A DNA stretch of 64,000 nt from Amaranthus tricolor. Taxonomy: Eukaryota > Streptophyta > Magnoliopsida > Caryophyllales > Amaranthaceae. Numbering within the stretch: position 1 is the first letter of the stretch; each line of letters opens with the position of its first letter. Position numbers and translations under genes: made by a program. Below the pieces are notes generated by a model. It made no database searches. It was not told the origin of the DNA and saw only the letters and a list, made by a program, of their open reading frames with translations. The stretch is taken from assembly GCF_026212465.1 (NCBI RefSeq), contig NC_080062.1, forward strand, positions 7,126,297 to 7,190,296. The letters run 5' to 3'. Positions 11,541 to 23,686 of this stretch are shown here, piece after piece.

Positions 11541-13920
11541 CAATTAAAATGTAACGTTAACTCTTTTATGCCAAGAGATAATCAAAAAGTAAAATAATGA
11601 AAATATTTGCCAAACTGGCCTAATATGTGAAATTGTGCATCATATCATTAACTCCTTAGTTTGTACATGTTTGTTCCAAAGGTAAATCTTGCTGGATACT
11701 ACCCTTAATAGAAGAAGTGAGAGAGATAAAAAGGGGTCATGAAGATGCACTAAAACTAGCCAAGATTCTAATCAAACAAGATACTTCATGGAAGCACACC
11801 CACGAGCCACTCGCTGAGCTTACTCCGGTGATCATGGGTGCCATTCCCATATTCGGTGATGAGTCCGGAGAAGAACGATCACCTCTTATTCCTTCGTTCA
11901 AACCATGGAGTCGAGAGATAATAGATAGCTCATCTAAATCTTGGAGCGAAGATCAGCTAAAAGAAGGCTCGTCATCAACTAGGATGACAAGTTTCAACAA
12001 AAAACAACATGATCATTACTATGACATAGAAAAAGGAGAGCCGAGTTATAGAATTAGTGTTCCTTACAGCGATGAAGCTCCAATAATTTTGGCGGCTAGG
12101 AAAGGTTGTATCTAGATTATTGAAGAGATACTCCACAAGTTTCCTCAAGCCGTGCATTATCTGAATCGTGATCAAGAGAATGTGCTGCATGTTGCGATTA
12201 AGTGTCGTAACTTGAAGATTTTTAAGCTTGTCGAAAGAGGTGAATCGCCTCTTAGGGGATTACTGGGGGCGGTGGATAACAAAAATAACTCAGTTTTGCA
12301 TATGGTTGGAATACCCAGGGAAGTTCTTCCTGGTACAAAGATGAAAAGTCCTGTATTGCAGTTATCAGATGATTTGCGGCTCTTAGAGGTAAGCATCTTC
12401 TTTATATGATAGATGGATGGTGTATCAAGGGATCTCAATCTTCGGATATATTTGGTTCAAACTGTGGATTTTAAGAGATGAATAAACCAAAATTGTAAGC
12501 TATTAGTTAATTGGTTGAAGCTCCAAACTTCCTTCACACGAGAGCTCTTTGAGGCTGGAAATATAGATATAGCACAAACCCTCCATATATATAGCACTAT
12601 ATATTAGATATCATGTGATACGAACTCATTACCCTTTGTAGTGTTAGCTTTTGACATCATCTTAAGTAATTAACAAAATCAAAAGTTTAAGCTAATGATT
12701 GAAATCCAAAGATATCTTATACTTTCTTGGTTCTCTGATTCCGCCTCATATACTATTTTAGTCTGTTCTATTGAGTTTTCCTATCATTAATTTTAAACTT
12801 AGTCTCATCTATAATAACCCACTAAAGCCTATACTTTATTTCTCGTTCTTACATTAATATCTATAATTACCCCACTAAAGGTATGATCCCACTTACAATA
12901 TCTCACTAAATGCCCACTTTCTCTTTTTTCTAATCTTTGTGTCATCCTCTAAAGAGCAAATTCAAAGAGACGGAGGAGCATACTCTATCAATGAGGCTAC
13001 TAATACTATGTCAAAATTTAACTTAACCAAATCTTAGATACATTTATATATCATTTGTTTCGTTGTTCGACTTGCTCCCACTTTTCTAAGAAATTGAATA
13101 CTCGTATAAATGCAGTACCTAGAAACCTTGTGTCCGAGTTACTTGATGAATCACCGGAACGACCAAATGGTGACTGCCGATGAACTATTTGCCATGAACA
13201 ATGAAAAACTCCGAGTTGAAGCAAAAGAATGGTTAAAACGAACAGCAGAACATAGCACCGTAGTTATAATCCTGATCGCAACAGTCGCTTTCGCTGCTGC
13301 ATACACCGTACCAGGAGGACCAAATCAAAGCACAGGAGTTCCCGTCCTTTTGGAGAACCCGTTCTTCTTAGTTTTCACCATAACCGATGTTCTTTCCCTT
13401 GGATTTGCATTAACAGCCGTAGTTGTTTTCCTCGCGATCCTCACATCACCTTATCAACTAAAAGACTTTCGAAGGTCGCTTCCACAGAAACTGTTACTCG
13501 GGTTTTCACTTTTGTTTGTGTCAGTGTCGATGATGATGACCGCCTTCGCAGCAACGATTCTTCTAATGGTGAATAACCGAGAGAGATGGACTAAATTCGC
13601 GTTATATGCAGTTGCATTCTTCCCCATCTGTGTTTTTATGCTGTCGTATATCCCTCTTTACTTACAACTAGTAGAAACTGTGAAGTATTGGGTTAAGAAG
13701 ATCGGTAAGTCTTTACCTAGGCTCGCGTGGTTCAAGGCATCCGCATCGTACACACAACAGGAACATGTAAAGAACTTAAGTTGTGTGTGATTCTTAAAAT
13801 CATCTTGTAAGCTCATAAAAGCCTTCTGTTTTTTCATGATGTATGATTCTATGTTTCTACCGTCGTACAGACAACAGCAACAATTCATGATGTATGATTC
13901 TACTTTTAATTGCAACGGAC

Positions 13921-13998
13921 TTTTGAGTGGTACACTCGAGAGTCGAGAAATTAGAGACTCGAGAGACTTGAGAGACTCGAGACTCGAGACTCGACGTA
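13921..13998. repeat. CTCGAGA-rich simple repeat downstream of the ankyrin gene
   Basis: At least six degenerate copies of GAGACTCGAGA-like units occur between 13931 and 13995, possibly in the 3' UTR. Confidence 0.7.
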
Positions 13999-14004
13999 AG
14001 AAAA

Positions 14005-14135
14005 GCATTGTCACATGATTTACTAATCTCCTTATGAATCGCGAATCAAAAAGGCAAATTATGGTTGGATTTGGGCTATTTTAGGGTCATTTTAAGCGAA
14101 TCGCAAATCAAAAAACGAATTAACTGGTGAATCAC
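14005..14135 (-). repeat. Dispersed repeat of about 130 bp, copy 1 of 3 (reverse)
   Basis: Contains CTAATCTCCTTATGAATCGC, a TTTGGGCTATTTTAGGGTCA word and GCGAATCGCAAATC. The reverse complement matches 28905-29040 and 36148-36275, which lie in introns of the MATH gene. It is non-coding, and its class is not identified. Confidence 0.7.
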
Positions 14136-14724
14136 GTCAAAAGCTTGTAAAATTCAGCAAATTCTAAGCAGTAAACTAGTACAAGAGTAAGAAATCGTTC
14201 GTAGGAGAGGGAAAGCGTCACAATCTTTTTAGAACAAGACGATCAAATCTAACGTAATATGTTCATTGCAACCTACCAATCAAGCTTTGAAATAAAACAT
14301 ACTTAGACCAAAGCAAAAATAAACATAAATACATTAAATTAGCATCAAACTAACCGATGTCCTGTCCACAAATACACACTCATCAGGGCTAGTCTTGGAT
14401 GCTGCATCAGCCATGCCGAGAGAAACTGTTTGAGCATTCCTGAGTAGAGCGAGCTTGGATTAGCGGTAAATACTCGATGGGAAAATGACGTCCGACTAAA
14501 AATTTAAGTTGAGTTGAAATAAAAGCATTTTTCCCGTTTGCGACAAGCCAACAACCATATCCTTTGATTTCTACTCAAAGTAGCTTAAATTTTTCAGTTG
14601 ACGTGGTTTCCTCATTTTAACGTTTATCTCCAATTCAAGCATGCCTTTAGAAGGAAATATCTAGCAGGTTCGTTGATGTGGTGAGCAATGCCTTATAATC
14701 GTTGTGCTTAAAAACAGTACCAAT

Positions 14725-17700
14725 TTACTGCTTCTGCTTCTGCTTCTGCTTCTGCTTTCTGTTTATGTCGTGCAGAACGCATGCATCAGCTGCGGTCTTT
14801 AGCTGGAAACACGACGAATAAGATCAGGGTTTCGGACATGAGCAAGAAAAGTGCCGTTTTAGTTGCAAATACACACACCGAAAAGTTAACTAGGTATGGT
14901 ATGCCTATGTGAAAGCGTCAAGAAAGGGTGAAACATATTATTTCGAGCATTAGATACCAATTTCATTAAAGAAAGTGAGCTGCAATTTGCAAATAAACGT
15001 AGACAACAGATTGTGATGATAAGTTGAGTGAAATGTGTTTTAAGCATATAAGAAGCTCTGTTATTCTGCCTGGCACTTCGAATAAGAAAATTATATACGT
15101 CTGTCTTTGGCGGCATTTTACCCATAGAAGAGTACGTAAAGATGTCCTATATTCAGAAAGAGCACTCAACGATTAGTCAGCCACAAATTTTTGGTAAAAG
15201 AGTCGTAAGCATTTGGCCTACCGATCCAATTTTGAAAGTTTACAGAGCCAATGAAGTTCTGTCTATTCTTTATGGATCTAAAGCTTTAGAGTTCTTTCAT
15301 CTTTGGTTTAAGTGAAGTTCCGAATGATGTTTGCTATTATGGGTCAATAGGAAACAACCTCTTTGTTTTTAAAAGGTAATGTTACATACATCCAACCCTC
15401 AAACTCTCCTAGTGGGAGTCACTTAACGGCTGAGGTGATGAAACGTGGGGTAGTGGATTGTACTGAGGCAATAATGTAATAACTTGGTTACAGGCATGGT
15501 GCAAAAATATGAAAACAGTCACGGTTGCGGTAATGGATACGGTAATACGGTAATGGGTGATGCGGCTATCGTATCGTCAAATTTCGGCCCAAACCACGAA
15601 ATTATCGCTTTAAACAGCCTAAAATGCATTTTTTATACCTTTACGATACCGGTAATATCGGTTCGGTAAGTTTGTAAACCTTTACGATACGGCAAATACG
15701 ATATGATACGGCCTTGTTTTTGCACTATGGTTTCAGGAGTGAAAATGAGGGCTTATACAATCCAGGGAAAGTAATTACCTGTATTACATTGATTGTTTGC
15801 TTAACTGCCCATCCAAACAGAGCTAGAACTATTAAGATAAAAAGAGCCAAGCTTTGTCTTCCAGAAGAAACTAGAACCTATGGAGAGCAAGCACTTGTGT
15901 TAGACCAAGGGATTTTCACAAACATGTGCAATATCATGGTTTAATAGCTGAACATATCAGAATTTGTCCTTGTTTTATAAAAGGAATAATTTGTAACAAC
16001 TTACATCAATTAAATCTTCACTTTGTCTCTTTGCTAGCAGAAAAAGGATTATGTATAGAACCTGTAGGGTTATTCAGCATTATTAGCGTAAAAAATAGAG
16101 CTGTATCAAACTTCAGCAATTGACAAGCAAAAAATATTCTCGGTACCTCACATGAGACACAACAGAATGCCATGAACATTCTGTTTCCATAATATAACCT
16201 GAACAGCCAGCTAGAGCTATCTTTCACATCTTTATGGCTAGATTTGCCTGACAAAAAAGTACTGCAGCAAGTAATAGATGAAGTTAATCAAAACTACAGG
16301 AAAATACTTCAGAAGGAGTGCTGAACAGGTAGTTGAAATTACCTATACATTTGGAACCAATGGCTTGCAATGTCCAACGCAAGCAATGATAAGAAGACCA
16401 AACCAGGACTACAAACAGATACGGATCATGTCAATCGTATGCACAATGCAATGAACTAGCACAAAAAAGTATGAAACAAGAGAGGAATTTGAAAGTTACC
16501 TATATATTTGGGACAGTATGACTAAAAGACAAGCAGTACTAATCCTGTAATTGCCAAATTATTGAACATAAGTGATAAATGCATTAAAATAACTTTTCCA
16601 TCGATAAATGTTGAACAAGGGAACAGGAAAGGTAAACAAGGAAACCCAAAATTCATTGAAAAAGAAAATGTGCAAACACAAACGATAAGCAATAATCTAA
16701 AACTTTTTTTATGAAATCTAACATGGTTTTGTTAAATGTTAGAAAAAAAGGTCAATACAGAGGTACCAAAGCTTTTTTTTTTTTTTTTTTTTTTGAAAAT
16801 TGGGAAATATTATTGATAAAACAAAGTCTCTGAGAAGAGACAAGAAACATTAAAGGGACCTCCAATGCACCTCTCCGGCATAAAAAAACCCCGTAAGCAC
16901 CAAAGCTAGTGTCATGGACCCAGCTGCATCAAGGCCCATAATACATCACACATACACCAGGAGGGAGAGACATTAGAAGCTTACAGGCTGTCATTCTGTT
17001 TTGGAAAGAATCTTTCTGTTATATGAATGCTGAGCTGTACTTTTTTGAGTGCTTTCTAGAATACTGTACTTGCTTTAAATAGCCTAAGGGGAGGAAGATC
17101 CAGGGGGGCTTGCAGTACCATTTTGTAGTACCTTGTGGGAGTTACTGGGCCACTCAAAGAGCTCAGGGGAGTACATTGCTCTCTATTATCATAATATAAG
17201 CATACCACCTTTTTTCTCTTTCTATCTCTCTTCTTTTCTTTTTCTCTGCTACTAATTTCTTCTTCTTCCGCTTCTTTTTTTCTTGTTACTGCAGTAAGCT
17301 AGTAATTTAATCATAACAGCTTGTTTGCGTTATTTGAAAAGATTTTGATAAGGACAGGTCATTTTGTGATATTAAAAGCCATGAAGAAGAAAAAGTTGGC
17401 TATCATTTAAAGGATACATTTTCCCTGGAGTTACCTCAAAATTATGAGTTTCTAAGCTCCATAAATGGGAAACGTGACCTTACTCAGAGTTTCAATGCAT
17501 CCGAGTTCAAAGCACTCAATCGGGTATTCACGGCATGACTCAGATCACAGCTTCATGAAATTCAAAGAAATAGGCTAAGGCAAAACAGATTGCTAAAAAA
17601 AGTTTTGTGATGGAATTAAGAACGACAGCATTTCCATAAAAGCTAACTAGGTAAGACTATTTAAAAAACATGGTGAACAAATCAATTAGAACGGAAGAGG

Positions 17701-18453
17701 GAATTATCGGTAAAGAGAAAAAGAGAAAGAACACTAACCTATCCGTCACCATGTCCAAGACAGCACCAAATGTTGATACTGGAGAGACAATGGGCATGAA
17801 GTCAGAGATATGAGATCTGAAGTAACTTATTAGTGTTAGATATCTTAAAGTTAAGCACATAGAAAAATTCGAGTTCCACTTAATGTTCTTTTTGAAAGGG
17901 TTTTGAAATGATTCCTTTATTAACAAGACAGAAAAACATCCAAATTTAAATATATTTGGGGCTCTTTCAACTTGAACCTATTTCAAATCACTCTCAGCTA
18001 TAAAAATAGTAAGAGTAAAATACCTTGATTAAGTTTACGAGCAAACCAGCCATCTATACCATCACATACAAAGCTGCAACCACATGTGGTAAAATTTAGC
18101 ACCCAAGATCCAATCAACACATCGAAAATTGAACTCATCATGCATCTGTACTGAGAGTAAGAGGTAAATGGTAATTACCTTACAAAGTACAGAATTGAGA
18201 AAATGCCTTTATGAGAAAAGCATATTGCAAATGCTAAGCAATTCATAAGAACTCTAATGTATCCTGCATACCATATATAGAATTAATGCAAAACATGAAA
18301 AACATAGCACATCCTACTCAAATTCCTTTATTGAACAGAGGACATTGTAAGCCTGACCTCTTCAGGAGGACAATACTATAAGTCAGACTCACCAATAATG
18401 TTAGGCACATAGAGATATATAGTCAACATCTTCGGCTTTGTTCTGTCGGACAT
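14725..18453 (-). CDS. PIS: Phosphatidylinositol synthase (CDP-diacylglycerol--inositol transferase), intact, 10 coding exons
   Basis: The enzyme makes phosphatidylinositol from CDP-diacylglycerol and myo-inositol, in the ER membrane. Exons from the start: 18453-18393, 18263-18179, 18073-18024, 17778-17739, 16544-16500, 16408-16343, 16261-16147, 16061-16005, 15877-15779, 14802-14725. All have GT-AG borders in phase, totalling 231 residues (Arabidopsis PIS is about 227). The CDP-alcohol phosphotransferase signature D-G-x2-A-R-x8-G-x3-D-x3-D spans exons 3-4: CDGIDGWFARKLNQ, then VSTFGAVLDMVTDR. Exon 7 is family-specific (SGKSSHKDVKDSSSWLFRLY). Several hydrophobic segments follow. The tail ends in (KQ)n, encoded by a hexanucleotide repeat. 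Introns carry a LINE fragment and a MITE. An acceptor (TTTTGTAG) 6 nt before the ATG suggests a spliced 5' leader. Confidence 0.95.
14728..14756. repeat. Hexanucleotide repeat coding the PIS C-terminal tail
   Basis: CTGCTT repeated on the plus strand reads AAGCAG on the coding strand. It gives four to five Lys-Gln pairs just before the PIS stop codon at 14725-14727. Length variation would change only the basic tail. Confidence 0.85.
15495..15728. mobile_element. MITE in PIS intron 9 with TACGGTAAT-rich core
   Basis: CATGGTGCAAAAA at the left is mirrored by TTTTTGCACTATG at the right. The interior has repeated, partly inverted GATACGG, CGGTAATA and TATCGGTTCGGTAA words and is more GC-rich than its surroundings. 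No coding sequence. The superfamily is not determined. Confidence 0.6.
16765..16907 (-). mobile_element. 5'-truncated LINE insertion with 9-bp target duplication, in PIS intron 4
   Basis: A run of 22 T (16773-16794) is the poly(A) tail of a minus-strand insert whose 3' end reads TTTATCAATAATATTTCCCA, typical of plant L1-type LINE tails. ACCAAAGCT occurs on both sides, at 16765-16773 and 16899-16907, as a target-site duplication. The insert is only about 125 bp, so it is severely 5'-truncated, and it shares the transcription sense of PIS. Confidence 0.7.
16980..17260. other. Unassigned repeat-like block in PIS intron 4
   Basis: Not coding. It has LTR-like composition (GAGCTGTACTTTTTTGAGTG, then AATAGCC, later a pyrimidine-rich run at 17211-17275), but I see no paired copy or PBS in the window. 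It could be a solo-LTR fragment or ordinary intron. Confidence 0.25.
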
Positions 18454-21400
18454 CCTTTTCTACAAAATAATACGGTATGTTCTACAAATTGTAGGAACTA
18501 TCTTTGGATATCTGCAAAAAATAGATATACATTCATAAAACCAGGTCAATTATTGATGCATATTATAAAACCTTAGGCAGAAAACAAATCAAAAATAAAA
18601 AGCAGACTCTTCCAACAATATACTACAGAACAAAACCACTCGTTCCAAATGCATTTTTCAAAACATTGACTTGGCTAATGCATTAGGATTTAATTTGATT
18701 AGTCATTTTTCAAAATAAGATCACAATGAAGATGAATTAGGATTTAATTTGATTTTTAGAATGTAGAAAAACAAAGAAAAATTTAACTTCATTTCTTATA
18801 CGTCACTAATAATAAGCAGGGTAACGCCCCATTTAAGATGACAGAAAAATTGGGAGGGGCATGCCCTAATATGGAACTGAAATTCACGTTTTTATGGAAG
18901 TGAATAGTGTGACACTCCTAAACCCTATCTCAAGTGAACAAGTCTAATATACTATATTACTTCTTTAAATATAGGCAGAAAAGGGACATAGATAGGGTTG
19001 AACAATCCTTCAGTCTCCATGAAGGTCTCCAATATGAGAACAACAATTTTCACAATCAAAAACATGAATTTAGCACACCTTATCTAGTTGTACAGAAATT
19101 GAGATGAGATAGCAACTACAAAGAGAAGTGATGGTGAGAGAGAGAGCACAATTAGAGAGATGGAGGGTGGGGGAAGGAAATACAAGTATAAATAGAGAGT
19201 GGAAGTAAAGGATGGGTCTCACTTATGATGTTTGAGATACCAACATACAGTTTGCCGTGACAAAATGTGAAGATGTGACCATGGTGTTAATGTAGCTACA
19301 AAACAATAAACATGGGTCGAATTGCGTTTCCATACCGTTTGAGATACATTTTTAGTAGTTTCATTTTCATAACGAAATACATATATTAGTGACCATGGAG
19401 TTAATGTCGCTTTGTTCCTAACTCCTTTCATACATGCCTTTAATTTTCTTTCTTTATATTTCTCTTAATATGTGATTTCATAGTGCAAGATCACAACTTC
19501 TCTAAAGGGATATGTTATAGAACAAGCGAGAGAACTCACCCAAAACACTAGCCTAGCAGGTAAAAGAGCTCATTTACTCTATAAACCCCACATTAGTTGC
19601 CCATACAACTGATATGGGACAAAGTCTCATAACCTTGTAATGGCTTCAAATCCATTCCATTAAAGGCTATCTTTAATTCTTTTAGTTCAATATCAAACCT
19701 AATTAAAATAAAATACTATCAAATGAAATAGTGGGACTAATGCAATGAATTTTAGTACTTGGAAAAAATGACGATGTTCCGAATTGTTTTAATGTTTCAT
19801 TTTATTTCAAGTACAAACTTGTATATAATAGTTTTTGTAATTATTGCTCCCATGTTTTCATAAATTAAAATTTTCTAATTTGATCTTGTCCTCCAAACAA
19901 TTTGTCCATGTTTTGCCACTAGACAGATGGCTATGAAATCAATGAAACCTTAATAGATTGAACAAAAAATTTTTTAGTAGGGCTTTCTTTCCATTTCCAT
20001 ATTGTGAACCAAATCGTTCTTAGAATTGTAATTTGAAATTGAATTAGGATAATGAGCTTTCTTGAATAGTAATACTATAAGAGCGTGGCATGGGTATTAT
20101 TGATTTTTTAGGGACTAATGTTTAATGAAAATAGAAGTAATATTGTTTTTTCCTCAAAATAGGATTGTGTGTATTTGCAAATATGTCCATTGAGAAAGCA
20201 TCCTCATGGGTAGTTTGAATTTTTGTACATATAAGTTGCTTGGTTTACTCTTTGTAAGGTTCTACCCAAAACCTAGGTTTGCCTAGTCCACAATAATTGG
20301 CTTTATACCAACTGTGAGAATTTGATTTAAGTAAAAAACAAGTAAAGGAGATATCACGAGGTGTCAGCTCTTGAAAAATTCTGATGAGGAAATTGTGAAG
20401 GATGACAATTGGTTGGGACTTAGGAGTTGTGCTTTCATTGGGTGTAATGAGTTATGTTTCATACTCAGTTCGATTAATTGAAAATCAATTTGGATATATG
20501 GTAGAAAAATGTTTTGAATTTGAAATATGAAGTATGATCAACTAAGAATATAAAATGTATGTGAGCACATACTTCAGCAATTAAGCATTTGAAAGGATGA
20601 TCACATGGTAAATTTAATGATACACCAGAACAACCAAGGCCTGAAGAAGTTTAGGAAGGCAACAAAATCTACTTTTGTCTTCAACTACCCCTTCTAACAT
20701 GAACAATATCATTCCCATGAAAGGCCTCAAGCCTCAATCCTTCCTCATCTAATACTTATCACACCGCCACTGTCAGAAGTCACTCTACGATCTCCACCAC
20801 TCATATCATATGCCACGCCAAAGCTTCTCGTGGTGGGAAAGATTCACACTACTAATTGCATCACTCGTTAAGATAGAAGGAGCCTAGGAGTACTTCCACA
20901 TGCCTTCAACTTTCAAATCCCAATAAGCTTCAAAATCATCATTCCCCGACTATAAAAATTTGTCTTGTTGGAAACCACAAAGATCCACTCAGGTGAGAAA
21001 GTTCTCCACATTGACTCAAAATCCCTACCAAATTTTGTGGCTTGTAAACTTTGCTAACTCAAAACCCAACACTTCAACAATAGTCTAATGATGGCACAAT
21101 GAACAATACATAGCGTCAGCAGTTGGCTAATTTGACAAGTATTGGCTTTATTTGCTAGTTGTTAAGTTGATAGCTGTTGTGAAAATGTTGCGTAAAATTT
21201 AATAGTTGGTAGTTTATCGAAAAAAAGTGCATTAAAACTCAAAAGACAAAAAGCTAGCTTTTTCCTTTTTAAAAGATAACATTTTCAACCGACTTAAAAG
21301 TCATTAACTAAAATACTAAAATACGACAAAAGTCAAAGTCAACCAAAACGTGATGCCAAACACACTACACGCCCATAAGGCCATAGTGTACACTATTCAT

Positions 21401-21830
21401 GTAGGCAAGTCAAGGCTTTAAACAATCCCAATAGATGACCAAAATTAATATTCAAACTCTTAATCAAAACTTATTTCTGCAAGTACCCATCTAACGAATT
21501 CCAATTAGAAACATTACCTATCTCAATTCCCAAACACCTTAAACCACACCGTACAAATGTTGAAACAACCATTCCCATTCTGCCATTCATGATCCACTCA
21601 CCCACCCATCGATACATCCATCAAGACAAAACAAAACAAAAAAAAATACCCACATGTAATCCACCAAATCAACATCAAAAACCAAGAATCCAATAGAAAC
21701 CCCAGTTAATTATGTAACAATATTAGACAAATTCAAGAAAAAAATGAAGCAAATGTTAAGATTGAAATCTAAGATCGAGTTAATAAAAAAAAATAGGTTT
21801 TACAAAAAAAAAAAGAAAAAAAAAGTTTAC
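18454..21830. other. Probable long 5' UTR intron of PIS with embedded repeats
   Basis: No supported coding exon on either strand. It contains the LTR-like block at 19513-19663. From 20640 to 21060 the minus strand has many stops and no clear domain. The intron reading depends on the acceptor before the PIS ATG and the donor at 21830. Confidence 0.4.
19513..19663 (-). mobile_element. Solo LTR-like copy of the 7641-7789 element
   Basis: The minus strand reads a block close to 7789-7641: shared TTTGTCCCA, TTGTATGGGCAA, a GAGTAAATG word, TTACCT(G/A)CTA and a terminal ATAACA. There is no primer-binding site beside it, unlike the first copy, which suits a solo LTR. A target duplication could not be confirmed. 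Confidence 0.6.
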
Positions 21831-21930
21831 CAGTAAGCAGTGAGCACCAGCAAATTGGGCAGCTCCAAGAAGACCGGCGACTATCTTCGTTGCGATTGCA
21901 GGATTCGGTAGCACCCAGAATTATTGAGAG
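21831..21930 (-). other. PIS: Possible non-coding 5' exon of PIS
   Basis: The minus strand has balanced base composition unlike its neighbours, no ATG, and ends in CTGCTTACTG followed by donor GTAAAC and a pyrimidine-rich tract. It would splice to the acceptor just before the PIS ATG at 18453, through an intron of about 3.4 kb. Its 5' border is a guess. Plant housekeeping genes often have such leader introns. Confidence 0.4.
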
Positions 21931-22604
21931 AATACTCCAAATATGCAACTTGCTTTTTATGTTTTGTGCTTTATTCTTTCTAATTTTTAAAATTACTGGT
22001 TAATCACGTGCTTTTATATGATTTTTAAGAATCTTCACTTTTTTGATTCGATGGAAGCTCAAAGTTTGATTGAATTTTATGCTTTGTTTAGATTACATAC
22101 TTCTTGGGTCCATTTTAATTGCACCAAATCAAATATTACACTATTTATTACTCTATGGTAATTTACATATTTCGGATATATTACGAGAAAAATATAGTTA
22201 TGTAAGATTTTGTTTTATTCGTCTCATTGCATATTTTCATAATATCAACTTTTATAATTTTTAGTTATGTGTGATATAAACAATCCGACAAAACGTTGCA
22301 TTGCGCAAAAATGTGTTTGGTGCAAGTATTTTTAGAACGGAGGAAGTGTTTCTTTTATCTTTGATGAGTTCAAGAGAATAGAAGGCTCGCGAGAATCAAA
22401 CTCATCTATTCATACTTTTTTAATTTAAAGGAAATATTTTTTTTTTTTGTAAGTTCACCTTAAGTTTCTCAATTTAATTTATAGTACCTATTTTTTATCA
22501 ATTTATCCTTAAAATTTCACTTTAATTTTAAAATGTATCCATTTTTTTTTACCAATTTACCCTTAAAATTACATTTCACCTACTATCTAGAATTGGAAGG
22601 AGTA

Positions 22605-22862
22605 CTTCCTCTATGTTAATTTACTTGTAATGTTTGCTTTTTCATGCAGTTCAATGCACTAATTCAATCTTTAATATCTCTAATTATGTATAATAAAAAA
22701 TTATAAAAATTAAATATTAATAATCTTTGCAATGAGACAAATCAAACAAGATCTCACTTGACTATATTTTAACCTATAGATTAAAAATTAATCATAAATT
22801 AAGAGTGATAAATAAATAGAGTTATTTTTACCAATATTACGACTAACATAAAACGGAGGAAG
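22605..22862. mobile_element. Stowaway-like MITE, family C
   Basis: Begins CTTCCTCTATGTTAATTTAC and ends CATAAAACGGAGGAAG, flanked by TA on both sides. The interior includes CACTTGACTATATTTTAACC and ATAGATTAAAA, matching the partial copy at 39816-39985. Confidence 0.75.
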
Positions 22863-23686
22863 TATTATTTTTGTTTTGAAATATTTGTAACTAGTCATTA
22901 TAGATAGATTATAGATGGGATCATATTGCCTAAAATTTGTTAATAATGAATTGCCTTTCTTTTGAGTGGTGTTTCATGATCCTTTGATCTCTGACAATGG
23001 ATATTCGATTATGAGAAGAGAAAATAAAAAGACAAGAAAACGAGTATATGATGAATATTTGGCTCTTTATCACCATGGTTGATGTGTTCCATAATTAAGG
23101 AATGTGAACGATAAGCCGTCTACGTATATTGTTTGTTGATCTTGGTAGTTTAACTTGAAAGGTTAAGGTCTTTTTTTTTTTTTTTTATTAATTGCTACAT
23201 TTCACTCAAAAAGCTTTCGCATAAAGTAAAGTGCAGCTATAATAAAAAAACAGAAGTAGTATTAAATTTTAATTTAATTCCAATACAAACCGAATATTGT
23301 TGTAAATCTTAAAGTCCAACCACATTCAAGGTGATTAGTATGCTTGATAAAATGGTAAGATTTTTTTAACACCGGAAATGATTATTATTTATGTTATTAT
23401 TATCATTATGAATAAGTCTTTAATAATTTTTCCCATCAACCCAATCAAATAAATTCATCCTCATTCTAAATGCTTATCAATCAATAGGCAAATTACAGCT
23501 AGCTAGAGATTTACATCCGATAATTTGAGTGTTTGGACAAGTCAAAAATGATATATATCTTAGATTGTGAATAGAAGTAAAATATATTTTTATACATATA
23601 CTAAAAATGTAAAACATACATTATTTAAACAATATTAAGGCTGCCACACAAACAATTAATGAAATTAAAGCAATTAAAATAATTTG

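Larger units (their letters stand above)
8528..13790 (+). pseudogene. Ankyrin-repeat/PGG-domain membrane protein (ACD6/ITN1-like), in-frame stop at codon 393
   Basis: Five exons (8528-9044, 9957-10106, 10568-10645, 11682-12388, 13116-13790) join in phase to 709 codons. Ankyrin repeats occupy about residues 10-240, with units such as NSTVLHLSCYLKKFKLA and GTSILHMAILTRNF, and resume at about 380-460. After a polar linker, residues about 515-640 form a PGG domain with WLKRTAEHSTVVIILIATVA, the namesake PGG at about 550-552, and four membrane segments. The family sits in the plasma or endoplasmic membrane and includes defence and salt-response regulators. The fault is TAG at 12113-12115, between ARKGCI and IIEEILHKFPQAV, inside an ankyrin unit. 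The frame is open on both sides. A truncated product would lose the last repeats and all membrane segments. The single lesion and clean splice sites suggest a recent null allele or a sequencing error rather than old decay. Confidence 0.85.

Noticed and set aside
16018..16254. Continuous 78-codon minus-strand frame around PIS exon 7
   Set aside because: The first half is genuine PIS exon 7. The rest reads through the intron, and splicing at 16147 to the exon at 16061 is supported by the family sequence.
20640..21060. Possible minus-strand retroelement gag fragment
   Set aside because: No zinc knuckle or other domain, many stops and no LTR pair. Too weak to call.
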